DNA of 64,000 nt from Hippopus hippopus (GCA_946811185.2 OX328102.1:12029194-12093193); one strand, 5' to 3'; counted from the first letter of the stretch, positions 1-12,636 are shown. Notes: a model not told the origin generated them from the sequence alone. Numbers and translations are program-made.

Positions 1-612
1 TCGAAGACAAATCCCTGGCGTCTCTTCATCCCATACACCTTATATCGATTTTTTATCTACGTTTAGATGGCTATCTAGATTCTACACACTGTAGAGTTTT
101 AACAGCGTTTGTTTACTCTCTGGCTGTAAGGGTGCATCTTTAAGTGTTAACCCTTAACCCTTTACCACACAATTCCGACTTTTAACAACCTTGAGAAAGG
201 AAGCTTTTAATAAAAAAACGTCGTAGGAAAAGAAGGAAATGCTGGTAACAGCATTTTCTCCTTTTCCCACAATGTTTTCTACCCTTTTCCAATACAAATT
301 TGAATTTTTTAGTCACATTAATTTTGTCTTCTGGAAAAGCTTTCAAACTTCACTGGTCTAAAATCTTGTCTTTGGTAAAGAGTTAAAGCACATAATAAAC
401 TCCACAGAAATTTTCAGTCCAGACTCAGATAATTGCAATTTCATGGTTGCTTTTGTTTATGTAGTGTTTCAGCAAGTGATAGTGTAGATCAAAGATAGAT
501 TACACATTTTCTGCTGTCTGATCTTGGTCTACACTGTCTGCAAAGGCAACTATAGTCGTGAAAAGCGCTTTACGGGTAATTGTTGAAGAGTTATGAATAG
601 TAAATGTTTTAG
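1..612. other. Left-edge non-coding stretch with MITE remnants
   Basis: No exon could be supported here. It holds one MITE-1 copy (154-386) and a degenerate MITE-2 palindrome at about 480-600, recognised by the paired motifs GTGTAGATCAAAGAT and ATCTTGGTCTACACTGTC. The first 66 bases are open in frame 1 but end in TAG without a clear splice donor, so I do not call them coding. It is probably intron or upstream sequence of the + strand gene that follows. Confidence 0.5.
154..386 (+). mobile_element. MITE-1 copy (TTAA-ended fold-back element)
   Basis: This is a typical MITE-1 unit. It starts TTAACCCTTTACCACACAAT, has a central inverted repeat ending in CATTTTCTCCTTTTCCCACA, and ends TTTGGTAAAGAGTTAA. 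TTAA flanks and CCCTTTACC termini are what is known of piggyBac-derived MITEs; that family assignment is an inference. No transposase is encoded. Confidence 0.8.
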
Positions 613-3600
613 GGGTGTAGCAGTCCCAGGATCAAGAAACGCTTGTTGGATTTTGACAAGAAATGGCACCAGGCCCCAAAGTACAGTCCACAACAGGATA
701 TGGTAAGTCTTTATCAAAATATTCTCAAGTCATTTTGGGTCCTGCATGACTAGGTAATTAAGTGTAAGACTTGTGACCTGGATGCCCTGAGTTCTAGCCT
801 CACCGGATCCACTGGGCTTTTCATGGGAGTTTCCTTGGGTAAGACACTTCAGAGCCCTAGCCTAGTATTGGGTAAACCCAGGAAATACATGAATATATGA
901 GCTTTTGCCATGATGTGACTGAAATAAAGTTGAAAGCTGCATAACACCAATTAATCAATCAATCTCAAGCCATTTTAGAAGGGCACTCCTCACCCTTGGG
1001 TCCCCAGTCACCAACCATTCTAAATTTGATTTTAAATTTGAAGTTCAAAGACGCACAATGCAGGATTTTCCTTAACCCCCTTTTTCTTTGAATTTGGACC
1101 CTGGACCCGAATATTTTCTAGGTGTCCCCATCACTTTAAACGTTTGCCTTTTTGAATATTTGAAGGTGTTCAAATGATCCCCATATGAGAAAGTTCAGGA
1201 CAAACCCTTACAACGTCTGATTGGCTAAACTAGACTTTATCTGATCAGAAATGTGTTACTTTCTTAAAGTACAGTCAGACTTCGATGCATGGATGGTTGT
1301 TGAATTTTGGGCTTAGAAATTTCAGGAGATGGTGAAAAATTATCTGGATTAACTTGTTTCAATTTAATTCAATGTATAGGCTGTGTGTGTCACCCAAATG
1401 GATTTCACCCTTTAACAGCTTTTAACAACCCTGAGGAAGAAGGCTTTTGAAAACAATTTCGGAAAAGGAGACAATGCTGGTAACCAGCATTTTTTTCCTT
1501 TTCCCACGATGTTTTCTATTATAGCCGGTACAACTTTTGTCATTAACTCTTTACCAAACGAAAAAATTATAGACTGGTCCAAATTGAAAGCATTTGCAGA
1601 CAACAAAATAACTGTGACTGAAAAATTGAAATTTGGTTTGGGAAGGGTAGAAAACATTGTGGAAAAAGGAGAAAATGCTGGTTACCAGCATTTTCTCCTT
1701 TTCCCACAATGTTTTCAAAAGGCTTCTTTCTCAGGGTTGTTAAAAGTCGGGATTGTGTGGTAAAGAGTTAAGGCAATGTTTAATTCATGGTCTGCAAATG
1801 CTTTTTGTTTGGACCAATTTAAAAACAGTGTCTTGTGTGGTGTTGGTTGTGAGGTAGAACGTCGGCCACTTAACCATATGGTCCCAAGTTCGATACCCAG
1901 GAATGGTAGTCAGCCTAGGAAGTGTTCATTGGCCCACACATTTGTCATGAGTACTGGTGTAGTTTACAGAAAGCAGGATCAAGACAGATTAGTAGAAGTT
2001 GGAAGAACTTGTTTCTCAATCAGTGTTAGATAAATATGTTGAAAACTAAAAGGTGTCTTTCCATGTCTGCCTGTGCAGTCTGATATGGGTCGAAACTCTT
2101 TGACATTTGTGAATTACCTGGACCATTCTTCCTCATGATTCAGTTGGGTTTAGACAAAATGGATCCATGTTATGTAACAACTTGGTTGGTATAATGCATT
2201 ATAAAGATGTATTAAAGCCCCTTCTTTCAGAATACCACTCTAATATTTCTGGGCAGGCTGACATGGTTTGAAACTCTTTGACATTGGTGAATTATCTGGA
2301 CTGTGCATCAATATGATTCAGTTGGGTCTTGACAAAACAGATTTATGTCATGTGACAGCTTGCTTAGTATAATGCATTACAAAGATGCATTAACTCTTTC
2401 ATTTCTGAATAAATGAACTGCATTTTCTCAAAAGCTACAAAAACAGTTTCGGTGCAAGATCAAGAGAGAGTTCAATCAAAATCCAGAATAAAGCATTAGA
2501 CAGTGTGATCAGAGATCAGATTGCATGCTCTGTGCAGTCTGATCTTTATCTACATTGTCCACAAAAGCTTCTCGTGTTGTCATTGGTATGGAAAGAGTCA
2601 AAGCCCCATATCTCAGAATACCACAAAGTCATGTTTGTAAATATTTAGTTGAGCAATAACAAATGATTATGCTTTTGACATCAGTTTGAATGCTCATTGC
2701 AACTAAGTTTTGGATCAAATATATTTTGTAACAACTTTGTTGTACATGTACTAACGTTGTTTGACTATTAACGAGATGAAAAAATTGTAGACTTTACTTA
2801 TCTAACCCAGTACATGTACCACACGATCCGCAGTTTTATCCAAATGAATGAGGTTTTTGTAAACATTGTTAGAAAAGGGAGAAAATGCTGGCAAGCAGCA
2901 TTTTCTCCCATTTCCAACAATGTTTTCTACCCTGTCAAAGACAAAGTTGTTCATTGAGCCATATATTTTTGTCATCTGCAAATCCTTTCAATTTGGATTT
3001 GTCTAAAATTTTGTCCTCTGGTAAGGTGTAAAAGCATTTGTAGGCTACAAAATAAATGCGACAGATGAGTGATGACTGTAATTGATGGGATCACTTTTTG
3101 TAAAGCTGAAAAAAAAACGTGGTAAATAGCAAAAATGATTGTAGTCTGTTAACTCTTTACCATACGAGAAAATTTTAGACCGGTCCAAATTGAGAGCATT
3201 TGCAGACGACAAAATAACTGACTGAAAAATTGAAATTTAGTTTGGGAAGGGTAGAAAAGATTGTGGGAAAAGGAGAAAATGCTGGTTACCAGCATTTTCT
3301 CCTTTTCCCACAATGTTTTCAAAAGGCTTCTTTCTCAGGGTCATTAAAAGTCGGGATTGTGTGGTAAAGATTTAAAACAATTTATATCTTAAATTTTTCA
3401 GTACTTGGCTGGACCTAGTGGAATAGAAAGCAACACATACAGAGATGCCATTACACAAAACCTGATGCCATCCATTCAACACATTGAAGGAACAGAATTT
3501 CGGAAACCAGGTTTCTATACCAGTGTTAGTATATGTAGTCCTAATGTGGTTATAGAGTCTGTAGATTCCAATAGACCAGTAAACTATAATTGGCCTGGAG

Positions 3601-4988
3601 CGCATTACAATACATATTATGGACATGAAAACAAATGTAGTGATACAGAATATGATGATTCAGATTATATGTCAGACTCAAGAGAGGCACATACAGAGTC
3701 CCAGGATCCTAGTATACAGTCACAGCAGTCTGTAACAGGCAACAAATATTCCACATTTAGAGGTGCAAGAAATATAAGAAAATCTAGGGTTGTAGCTCGG
3801 CGTGGTCGTGCCAATACTTGGAGAAGCTCAAGTCAAGCAAGGGGTTCTAGTCGGGAGAGGGTTAGCAGTGAAGGGAGAGGTTCTAGGCAGGGGAGAGGGT
3901 CTGGTCTACAGAGAAGTTCCAGTAGAGGGAGAAGTTCTGGGCTGCCAAGAGGGTCTGGTCAAGGAAGAGGATTTAGTGTGCTAAGAGGGTCTAGTAGAGG
4001 GAGATGGTCTAGTCGAGCAAGAGGATCTGGTCAAGGGAGAGGGTCTGGCTTACAAAGAGCTTCTAGAAGAGGGAGAAGTTCTGGTCTGCTAAGGGGGTCT
4101 GGCAGAGGGCGATGGGCTGGTCAAGGGAGAGGTAAAGTGAATCCTGATTCTGTGATAAGGGGACAAGCTGCAGTTCGAGTTACAAGAGGTAGGGGTAGGC
4201 CTATTGGTTCAAGGGGTTCCACTCGAGGTAGACCATCAAATCTTTCAAATAAACTTGTGAGAGATTCTTTGGCCAGATCTCTGAGGGGCCCTACCAGGGC
4301 CAGAGGGTCAGCCAGATCAAGAAGGGGATCTACAAGGGGAAGAGGCCGTGGTAGGGGTTTTGGATCAGTAAGTTCTGTTAGTAGGGAAGATAAAAATAAA
4401 GATGATGCTACAAAATCAGATAAATTACCAACAAGGAGAAAATCAGTAAAGGTCCGAGGCAGAAGTACAAATACAAGCATTGGAAGTTCTGCAAGCCGTC
4501 CATTTGAAATTCAAGATTCTGATTCAGAAACATCATCAAGGGGAAGAACAAGGAAAGTAACTGGTACATATAGATGCTATGGGGAAAGTCATCTAGGGAA
4601 CTCCATAAAAAAGAAACCTCAGGGTGCTTCCAAAGAAACCAATACAAAAATTGTAAGCAAAAAGTTAGCGGTCACTGCTAAAAGAAGTGCAATCCACGGT
4701 AGACAGCAAGCTGCTATGTCTTCAGTAAAAACTCTATCTACGACCAAAAAGACTGACAGACAGTCATCTCCACAAAATGTTTCTAAAGGTTTGGGCAATG
4801 TAAGTGAAAACAAAAAGGGAAGTTCAAAATTACTGAAACAGGGAGGGGTAAGACCTAAAGTGCAGAACCCAGGGGAAAGCTTAACAAGTTATGTCAGAGC
4901 CACTGTTCAAGCCATAAAGAATCAATTTTCAAAGCGTGATGTCGAATCCAGTGGCAAAGATTCATCTACAGTTATTGTTATTGATTGA
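613..4988 (+). CDS. Arg/Gly/Ser-rich protein with SIM-like C-terminus, 3' part of gene (exons 613-702 and 3402-4988)
   Basis: I do not recognise this protein. Two exons join in phase 0. Exon 613..702 (acceptor TTTTAG before 613, or CAG before 624; donor GTAAGT at 703) encodes a basic segment containing KKRLLDFDKKWHQ. The large last exon 3402..4988 follows acceptor TTTTTCAG and stays open for 528 codons plus TGA. Its first ~100 residues are non-repetitive (motif YLAGPSGIESNTY), then comes an acidic patch (DTEYDDSDYMSD), about 190 residues of imperfect RGRGSG/RGSSRGR repeats, then a Ser/Lys-rich tail. The end, SSTVIVID, and an internal FEIQDSDSE resemble SUMO-interacting motifs. RG/RS-rich stretches usually bind RNA or nucleic acid in the nucleus; that is inference. 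The track-style start at 3405 is a TTG inside the exon, not a real initiator. The 5' end is missing. Confidence 0.8.
1543..1771 (-). mobile_element. MITE-1 copy, reverse orientation
   Basis: It runs from TTAACTCTTTACCA to GTGGTAAAGAGTTAA. The palindrome reads GGAGAAAATGCTGG...CCAGCATTTTCTCC. The preceding truncated copy shares its TTAA at 1543-1546, so two elements abut with one common target site. Confidence 0.85.
1843..2040 (+). repeat. SINE-3 copy (tRNA-derived)
   Basis: The 5' head has a degenerate A box (GTGAGGTAGAACGTCGG) and a B box (AAGTTCGATACCC), the split internal promoter of tRNA-derived SINEs. The body (CATTGGCCCACACATT, GTACTGGTGTAGTT) and tail (GATAAATATGTT) match the copy at 60790-61000. 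Both have a tail in A/T-rich sequence rather than a full tRNA fold. Confidence 0.7.
3149..3375 (-). mobile_element. MITE-1 copy next to a splice acceptor
   Basis: It is bounded by TTAA at 3149-3152 and 3372-3375. It inserted just upstream of the acceptor of the large last exon at 3402, so the polypyrimidine tract lies immediately beside the element. Confidence 0.85.
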
Positions 4989-5037
4989 ATAATCTTATTC
5001 ACAGCCCATTAAAAAAAAAAAGTTGCTTATGGCTTTG

Positions 5038-5043
5038 AATAAA
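5038..5043 (+). promoter_or_regulatory. AATAAA polyadenylation signal of the RG-rich gene
   Basis: A perfect AATAAA lies 50 bp after the TGA stop at 4986-4988. The position suits a short 3' UTR. Confidence 0.6.
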
Positions 5044-7075
5044 TATGGATAATCTTCATGAGTTAGGTGCGTAGAAAAAAATTTCTTTTATGCTTTTCAG
5101 TAGTTTATAGAAATCTAACAGTGGATTATATCCTTATAATTCACCGGTGAATTTCGTAATTTATCGGTGAATTCTATGACTTTTATTTTTTACATACCAC
5201 AATATATTTGTAGAACATGAATGATTTTTTGGGGGGTGAATGTCACATTTTATTAGGTAGTCAACATCACTCATGACCCATTGTTACAACTAGTCCGTAT
5301 CTGGCTAGATTGAATAGGTCTATTTTGCCTGAAAGACGCAGATATTTTTCATGATGAACAAAAAATAGACATGTAAAAGAAAAGTTAAAGTGAAGAACAT
5401 AAAGGAAATAGGATAATTGTTTATTTCAGTGTATGATCAAAATTTCTTTCATCTCGTGCAAAGCAAAACCACATTTTCACTTGTGGCTTTGCCACTTGTA
5501 AAAATGTAGCCCTCACTTTCCACTCTGTGAAAGAAATTTAAATCATACAGACAATTATCCTCTTTATAATGAGCACTGGTTAAAAAAAACTTCAGTTAGC
5601 TGTGGATGAGTGCAATGGCAACTATCGTATAGCTTTAACCCTTTACCACACAATCCTGACTTTTATAAACCCTGAGAAACAGAGCCTTTTGAAAAGATTG
5701 TGGGAAAAGAAGAAAATGCTGGTTACCAGCATTTTCTCCTTTTCCCACAATTTTTTCTACCCTATCAAGAACATATTTTGTCCTTTGAGCAACCGAAAAT
5801 TTCTCGTCTGCAAATGCTTTCAATTTGGACAAGTCTAAAATTTTGATGTTTGGTAAAGGGTTAACCTTTTACACAAACAGTCTTGTGGTTCATCAACCTT
5901 CTGAGAAACTTTTGAAAACAATGTGGGAAAAAGAAAAAAATGCTGGTATCCAACATTTCCTCCTTTTTCTGCAATGTTTATCCACCCTTTCAAAGCCAAA
6001 TGCCATTATTCAGTTTGTCCTTTTCATATGCTTTCAATGTGGACAAGTTACAAATTTATTGTGGTAGAGATAAATAGTATCTAGTAAGTATGATTTCTGT
6101 GTTGTCTTCTAGCATATTTTCCTTTTTTAAACAATGTTTTGTACCCATTCAAAGACAAATCTCATGAGGCATGTTTTATTTGTCATCCGCTCGGGCTTTT
6201 AATTTAGAAATACGTAAAATTAATTGTTTGGTTAGTCTTAAATCTTTTCCAGATGACAAAATTTTGGGCTTGTCCAAATTGAAAGCAAATGCAGACAGCA
6301 AATAAAATGTGGTTCAAACAATGTGATTTGCCCTTGAACTGGCAGTAAACATTGAAGGGCAAGGAGAAAATGCTGGTAATCTCACTCCTTTTCCCTCGTT
6401 GTTTTCAAAAGCCTCTTTCCTCATGGTTTATAAAACACAGGTTTGTTTGGTGAGGGGTTAATGTATATAAGGCTTAGTTATACATGAGCTAAAATCTTGC
6501 AAAAGGGGCTTAAATGCATCTCCATGGTGCATTATAGAAGTCGTCATATAGTTAGGGATCCATTAAATCCATTTTGTGGAACAACTGCCTGTATCATGAG
6601 ATAGAATGGTTAACTGCTTTTAACATCCTTAACACAGAGCATAGCATAGCTTAATAATAGTCTACCTCACAATCATGCCTTTTGTTACATTAGGCTCCCT
6701 TTAGCTGGAGCATGGCTCATTTTATTTTGAACCTGTAGCAGACTTTTCTTAAAAACATTGAAGCAGATGGAGAAATTGCTCTTCATGAGAAAGATCTTCT
6801 TTAAACACGGTTCTTTCACATGTAATCATTTTTTAAACTTGAATCCTTAGTGTCCCAAATAAACCAAATGGACATTTTTGATCATGAAAAATAAATGAAC
6901 GAATCCCAATTTTTAGGTTGCTTTTGTTCAGAATGTCAAATCAAAGTGGACAGTTTTATTGAATTGTATTTTAATCTATTCAGAGAGGTTGAGTTTATAT
7001 ATATATATGGCCTTATAGTGTTAAGTATGTGATCTTTGTGATTTCTTTGAGCATATTGCTTAGTGTTGACGTACA
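5044..7075. other. Intergenic stretch with repeats
   Basis: It contains a short self-complementary ATTCACCGGTGAAT near 5140. A fold-back element lies at about 5425-5550, with arms GTATGATCAAAATTTCTTTC and GAAAGAAATTTAAATCATAC. MITE-1 copies lie at 5635-5864, 5861-6067 (degenerate, sharing TTAA 5861-5864 with the first) and about 6236-6462. A partial MITE-3 lies around 6480-6720. I see no gene. Confidence 0.55.
5635..5864 (+). mobile_element. MITE-1 copy
   Basis: It is full length, from TTAACCCTTTACCACACAAT to GTTTGGTAAAGGGTTAA, with a central palindrome around 5700-5760. A second, degenerate copy starts at the same TTAA (5861-5864). Confidence 0.85.
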
Positions 7076-7339
7076 TGAGCCATGCTCTGTAAATAGGGGG
7101 ACTTAATGCATCAGCAAAAAGTATCGACCCAGGTCAGCCTGCGCAATTTGCACAGCGTGACCTGGGCCGAAACTTCTTGCTATAGGTCAATTTTCTACAT
7201 TTCAAAGGACCAGTCTGTCTCCAGATCCAGTTGGTTGTTAGACAAAATGGTTTTTATGGATCCATAATTGTATGATGACTTGCTTGATATTATGGATTAG
7301 GAAGATGCATTAAGCCCTGTTTTGCCAGAGCATGGCTCA
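7076..7339 (+). mobile_element. MITE-3 copy
   Basis: Terminal inverted repeats are TGAGCCATGCTCTG on the left and CAGAGCATGGCTCA on the right. An internal inverted repeat is built on CCCAGGTCAGCCTGCGCA and GTGACCTGGG. No coding capacity is seen. It is non-autonomous and its superfamily is not determined. Confidence 0.75.
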
Positions 7340-7349
7340 CATAGGTTTC

Positions 7350-8940
7350 GTACATTCTAGGGGCAACACCTTCACCCAATCTGACTAAAGCACATGTACA
7401 TGATCTCTCTATCATAATTATGCCCGCCTTCAACGAAGTGGTGGTATATTGCTTTGCTAATGTCGGTTGGTCCGTCCGTCGGTCGGTAGACCTTACCTTG
7501 TCCGGATGATAACTAGACACAGAATTGACCTATGTTTGTCAAATTTGGCACAGACATGTGTCTCGGAGTGTAGATGATCCCTATTGATTTTGAGATCAAT
7601 TGGTCAAAGGTCAAGGTCACAGTGACCGTCAACATGTTGATATATAGACCAAACCTTGTCCGGATGATAACTACACACAGAATTGACCTAGGTTCATCAA
7701 ATTTGGCACAGACATGCGTCTCGGAGTGTAGATGATCCCTATTGATTTTGAGGTCAATCGGTCAAAAGTCAAGTTCACAGTGACCGTCAACATGTTGATA
7801 TATAGACCAAACCTTGTCCGGATGATAACTAGACACAGAATTGACCTAGGTTCGTCAAATTTGGCATAGACATGCGTCTCGGAGTGTAGATGATCCCTAT
7901 TGATTTTGAGGTCAATCGGTCAAAGGTCAAGTTCACAGTGACCGTTAACATGTTGATATATAGACCAAACCTTGTCCGGATGATAACTAGACACAGAATT
8001 GACCTAGGTTTGTCAAATTTGGCACAGACATGCGTCTCGGAGTGCAGATGATCCCTATTGATTTTGAGGTCAGTCAGTCAAAGGTCAAGGTCACAGTGAC
8101 CATCAACATGTTGATATATAGACCAAACCTTGTCCAGATGATAACTAGACACGGAATTGACGTAGGTTCGTCAAATTTGGCACAGACATGCGTCTCGGAG
8201 TGCAGATGATCCCTATTGATTTTGAGGTCAATCGGTCAAAGGTCAAGGTCACAGTGACCGTCAACATGTTGATATATAGACCAAACCTTGTCCGGATGAT
8301 AACTAGACACAGAATTAACCTAGGTTCATCAAATTTGGCACAGACATTCGTCTCAGAGTGCAGATAATCCCTATCGATTTTGAGATTAATCCATCAAAGG
8401 TCAAGGTCACAGTGGCCTTCAACTTAATGATATTTAGACCAAACCTTGTCCAGATGATAACTAGACACAGAATTGACCTAGGTCCTTCAAATTCTGTACA
8501 GATATTCATCTTGGAGTGTAAATGATCCCTATCGATTTTAAGGTTAATCCGTGAAAGGTCAAGGTCACAGTGACCACCAGATGATTCAGGGCCCGCGCTG
8601 CCGTTCGCCACTTGAGCCATTTGCTAAAAAACAATTAAAGTGTCTCAAAAATCATCATATGTGGCTCAACTTGTGGCTCCAACATTTTATTCACGTATCG
8701 TCGGGGACGTAGTAAGCATCGAAGTTGACTGGGAAAAAGCGGAAGTGGTGTGTATAATTATGCGAACTGTTGACAGATTATCACGTTTAACAATTGAAGT
8801 GGGCTATAAATCAAAAAGATGACATCGATATTTCCCAATCAATTCTTTTGATATCAGTTTATGAACTGTGCCACTTCCTGTATCAATGTGGCAGTAGGGG
8901 GGCATGACTGTTTTACAAACAGACATCTTGTTATATTAGT
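7350..8940. mobile_element. Pearl/HINE-like element with seven 158-bp core repeats
   Basis: A left arm (CCCGCCTTCAACGAAG... GGTCCGTCCGTCGGTCGG) leads into a tandem array. The array starts at 7488 and repeats at 7646, 7804, 7962, 8120, 8278 and 8436, an exact 158-bp period. A right arm follows to about 8940. Left arm, about 160-bp tandem core and right arm is the organisation described for bivalve pearl/CvA and Helitron-like HINE elements; I infer membership from architecture only. Each unit carries AAGGTCACAGTGACC or a close variant. Confidence 0.7.
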
Positions 8941-8968
8941 GTCTGTATTCACCATCCATTCCTAAATC

Positions 8969-9188
8969 TTAACCAAAAGACATAATTTTGGACTTATCCA
9001 AATTGACAGTGCTTGCAGATGACAATTTAAATGTGGTTCAAATAATAGGATATGTCTGAAAGGGTAGAAAACATCGTGGGAAAAGGAGAAAATGCTGGTT
9101 ACCAGCATTTTCTCCTTCTCCCACGATATTTTCCAAAGCCATTTTCTGCAGGATCCTTAAAACCAGAGATTGTTTGGTAAAGGATTAA
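8969..9188 (-). mobile_element. MITE-1 copy
   Basis: It lies between TTAA at 8969-8972 and 9185-9188, with the palindrome GGAGAAAATGCTGG/CCAGCATTTTCTCC near 9090-9115. Confidence 0.75.
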
Positions 9189-9219
9189 CTGCATTCTTAG
9201 TCTTATTCAAAATATTGAA

Positions 9220-9482
9220 AGTAACACAATTTCTGATTGGCTGACCCATTTGGTTGGTTTAGCCAATCAGAAATTTTTGTTTTGAAATCTGGAAAACTTT
9301 TGAGTGAGAGTTGGACAAAGAATGTTATTGAGAATGGTTTATGTAGTATGGGCCCCGATGATGACCATTCTAAATTGCAGTCTTAGTCTGATATTCTAAA
9401 TTTGGAAAGAAACAATTTTTGATTGGCTTTACCATCTGGTGTAGCCCATCAAATAGTTGGGTTGCTTTGAAATTGAGATTAA
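9220..9482. repeat. CCAAT-palindrome fold-back element (MITE-6), diverged
   Basis: Inverted segments CTGATTGGCTGACCCA and GGTTTAGCCAATCAGAAA form a hairpin. Related copies at about 39108-39295 and 56035-56240 have longer, better-paired arms. Confidence 0.5.
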
Positions 9483-11453
9483 ACCTTTACCACGCAATTA
9501 TGAGTTTTAACAACCCCAATGAAAAAGGCTTTTAAAAACATTGCTGGAAAAACAGAAAATGCTGGTAACCAGCATTTTCTATTTTTCCAACAATGTTTTC
9601 TACAATTTTAGTGACAAATCTCATCATTTGAGCCACAATGAATTTGTCATCTTTTCAAAAGCCCTCCTCTCCAAGGGCATTCAAACTCATGATAGTGTAA
9701 CATAGGGATAATGCAGTTTTTCTTTAGGTTTGCTTTCGCTTATAATCCTTCTGCCATACAATTTCATATTTTAACAACCTTGAGGAAGAATCATGTTTGG
9801 AAGATTGTGGGAAAAGGGGAAATGGTGATAAAGTGAATTTTCTCCTTTTCCCATGATGTTTTTTACCCTTTCAAAAACAAATCTCATTGTTTGAGGCTTT
9901 GACCCACACTTACCTATTTAAAAAAAAAAAACCCACTCAAAATTTTGGACTACAGCATTTGCAGAAAAAGAATTTAAATTTGGCTTAAATGATAGAATTC
10001 TGAAAGGGTACAAAGCATTGTGGAAATATAGCTGGTTACCTGCATTTTCTCCTGTGCCTACTACATTTCAAAAGCCTTCTTTGTTAGGGTCGTTAAAACT
10101 TAAGATTGTGTGGTAAAGACCTTTGGTTTGCAAATGCTTTCAATTTGGACAAGTCAAAAATTTTATTGAGATTGCACTTTTTAACTTTTTTTTGAGTGAT
10201 TAAGATGTTAAAATGGTGCCCATTGTATCTCGCATATCTGTCAAAAAGACAATAGGCAACACCTGATTTATTAATGGCAGTTATTTGTTGCCATCTGCAT
10301 CAAATCTGCCAATCAGTCAGCATGTGACAGAATGCCTGTTTTCAATTAACAGGGCAATTCTATCTTCAGTTAAAATTTTCATGACAGACAAAGATTATTC
10401 TGATCAGGATCATTTAATCAAATTTGCTAAAGAATTTAATCTGTTTCGATTTGGATTAGCTTTGTGCATAAGTGACACCATAAGTAAATCACAAGTCTAG
10501 CATTATCTCATGAAGTCTTGAACCAGGCAGACTTCTACAATGTAGCATCACATATAACCTGCTGTTGATATGAAGATCCGTAAGCGGCTTCCAGTTTAAG
10601 ACAATATTGACAATTGTTTTATGGAAAGATTGTTACTTAAAGTTGATCTTTAAGTTTTTACATTTGATATGACTATATATGATAAATGTATCTCAAGATT
10701 TTATTCAGAAACAATGTTTACCACTCTAGAAAAACAAATGTAATATAGAATTTCATGTTAATAGCAATTAAATAAAATTTCCATTTTTATTTAGTGCTGT
10801 TTGCAATTTTTTGTTCTATGTCCTTTAACTTTTTTCCAAATGATTACAAGTTTTAAACAACCATTGGGAAAGAAGCTTTTGAAAACAAAGTGGGCAAAGG
10901 AGAAATTGCTGGTAACCAGCATTTTCTCCTTTGCCCACAATGTTTTCTACTCTTTCCAAGACAATTCTCATCATTTTCAGTGGCCTTTAATTTGTTGCCT
11001 GGAAATGCTCTCAAAATGGAAAAGTGTAAAATTTTTGTTGGTTGGTTATAACAAGTTACTCCTGTACTACTTAGATCTTTTTTTCAGACTCCTGAGTAGC
11101 CAATTTTAGCTCGGCTGTTTTTGATGAAAAGATATTGTTATAGCCCTGGTTTCGTTGTCTTGCAAAAATTTTGACATTGTGTAATATCTCTGTTATTACT
11201 GAAGATAATTACTTCAAACTTACACAAGTTGTTAACTATCAAAACGGTAACCTATACAACAAGGGCAGGAAACTATCAAAGTAATTTTGACACCGTAATG
11301 CCCCTTTTTCCACCTAGAATTTTCAATGAAAATCAAGCAACAGCAGCCGAGCCTTGGCACCTACATGCAGTGCTCTTGTTTGGAAAAATTTGTGGACAGA
11401 CATTAAGAACAACATTTTTCTTTTCTTGAAATGTTCCTCCATGTGTCCGCCAA
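9479..11453. other. Repeat-rich intergenic stretch
   Basis: It contains MITE-1 copies at 9479-9712, about 9745-9950 and about 9940-10115. A dispersed repeat at about 10200-10580 is related to 15110-15470 (shared AGCTAAAATTTTCATGA-type core). Another MITE-1 lies at about 10825-11050. A repeat at 11130-11385 resembles sequences at about 20200-20390, 21580-21780, 29530-29720 and 55540-55950. No gene is supported. Confidence 0.5.
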
Positions 11454-11752
11454 GCCCCAGTAGCTCAGTCGGTAGGGTGCAGGACTTGAGAACAGGGGGT
11501 CGTGGGTTCAATCCCCGGCTCGGCCACTTTCCTTCTGAGGAGTGATGATAGTCATCATGACAAGATTCATTCCTCTCTCACCGCTGACAATTGTTTCGAC
11601 GATGGTAATGTGGGAAAGCAGCCAGTGGCTTGGAAAGAAAATTGAGCAGAGTACTGGTAAAAGAGACTCCAGGAAAGCATGGATAGGTGCACTGGCCACT
11701 GCGTTATAACTGAAATAATGTTGAAAACGGCATTAAACACCATACAATCAAG
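11454..11752 (+). repeat. SINE-1 copy (tRNA-derived), best-preserved head
   Basis: The head has an A box TAGCTCAGTCGG (11461-11472) and a B box GGTTCAATCC (11505-11514), spaced as in tRNA genes. A body of about 210 bp follows and the element ends in ATTAAACACCATACAATCAA. Other copies lie at 16597-16845 (headless), 17884-18160 (-), 41145-41415 (+), 45383-45480 (- fragment) and 60368-60668 (-). The anticodon region does not form a convincing tRNA, so this is a SINE and not a tRNA gene. Confidence 0.85.
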
Positions 11753-12636
11753 CCTCCATGTGTCCAAGGGACTTGTCAACGAGGCCTAACAAAAACACCT
11801 CATGCTGGTGCCAGTAATCAGCTGCAGTTACTTTCTCAATGAAAACTCAAAAATGAACCATAGCTAGATGAAAATATTTCTAGGGTCCCCTGCCTTTCTG
11901 CTAAGGGTTGCCCTTTTGATAGTTTCCTCTTTTCAGAGTTTCAACAACCTGGAAAGAGAAGGCTTTTGAAAACATAGTGGGAAAAGGAGAAAATCTTGGT
12001 TACCAGCTTTTTTTCCTTTTTCTCACAATGTTTTCAATTCTATCAAAGACAGAAATTGTCATTTGAGCTACATTTAATTTGTCGCCAGCAAATGCCTTCA
12101 GTTTGGTCCAAAAATTTTTCTCTCTCTCTCACGCACACACACACCCACACACATCCCCCCACCTGGATTAATTAGCAGTCTATGAACACCATTCTGATCA
12201 AAGGCTGCACATATACACACATACAAAATTGATAATGGCATCAAATGAGAAAACAGATTCAGCTATAAATGTGGCAGACTCCATCTGCTACAAGCTTGAG
12301 TTTATAAGACAGGTATTAACCCTTTACCACACTATCCCAACTTTTAATAACTATAATGACAAGGGTTTCGAAAACAGTAGGAAAAGGAGGAAATGCTGGT
12401 AAGCAGCATTTTCTCCTTTTGCAACAATGTTTTCTACACTTTAAGAGACAAATTTTATAGTATGAACCACATTTAGTTTGTCCTCTGCAAATGCTTTCAA
12501 TTTGGGTCAGTCTAAAATTTTGTTGTCTGGTAACGGGTTAAATAATACAGAATCCTGTGTATAGATTTGATGTATTGTCGTTGATTGCCATTCTGTGAAA
12601 TCCAATCCACTGATATAATTTTTTGCACTGAGTTTG
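11753..12636. other. Intergenic stretch downstream of the calmodulin-like gene
   Basis: It contains a reverse copy of the dispersed repeat (about 11780-11940), a MITE-1 relic (11940-12110), a CT/CA microsatellite at about 12120-12165 and a good MITE-1 at 12316-12541. The 3' UTR of the - strand calmodulin-like gene should lie just below 12637, but I see no clear AATAAA. Confidence 0.5.
12316..12541 (+). mobile_element. MITE-1 copy
   Basis: It is bounded by TTAA at both ends (12316-12319, 12538-12541), with CCCTTTACCACACTATCC at the left and CTGGTAACGGG at the right end. It lies in the 3' flank of the calmodulin-like gene. Confidence 0.8.

Larger units (their letters stand above)
703..3401. 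other. Intron of the RG-rich gene, filled with repeats
   Basis: This intron begins GTAAGT and ends TTTTTCAG. It contains a SINE-2 copy (about 760-965), part of a CCAAT-palindrome element (970-1330), a truncated MITE-1 (1408-1546) abutting a full MITE-1 (1543-1771), a SINE-3 copy (1843-2040), MITE-3-like remnants (2045-2400), a MITE-2 remnant (2480-2600), and MITE-1 copies at 2805-3030 and 3149-3375. The last MITE-1 ends only 26 bp before the splice acceptor. I see no other exon. Confidence 0.6.
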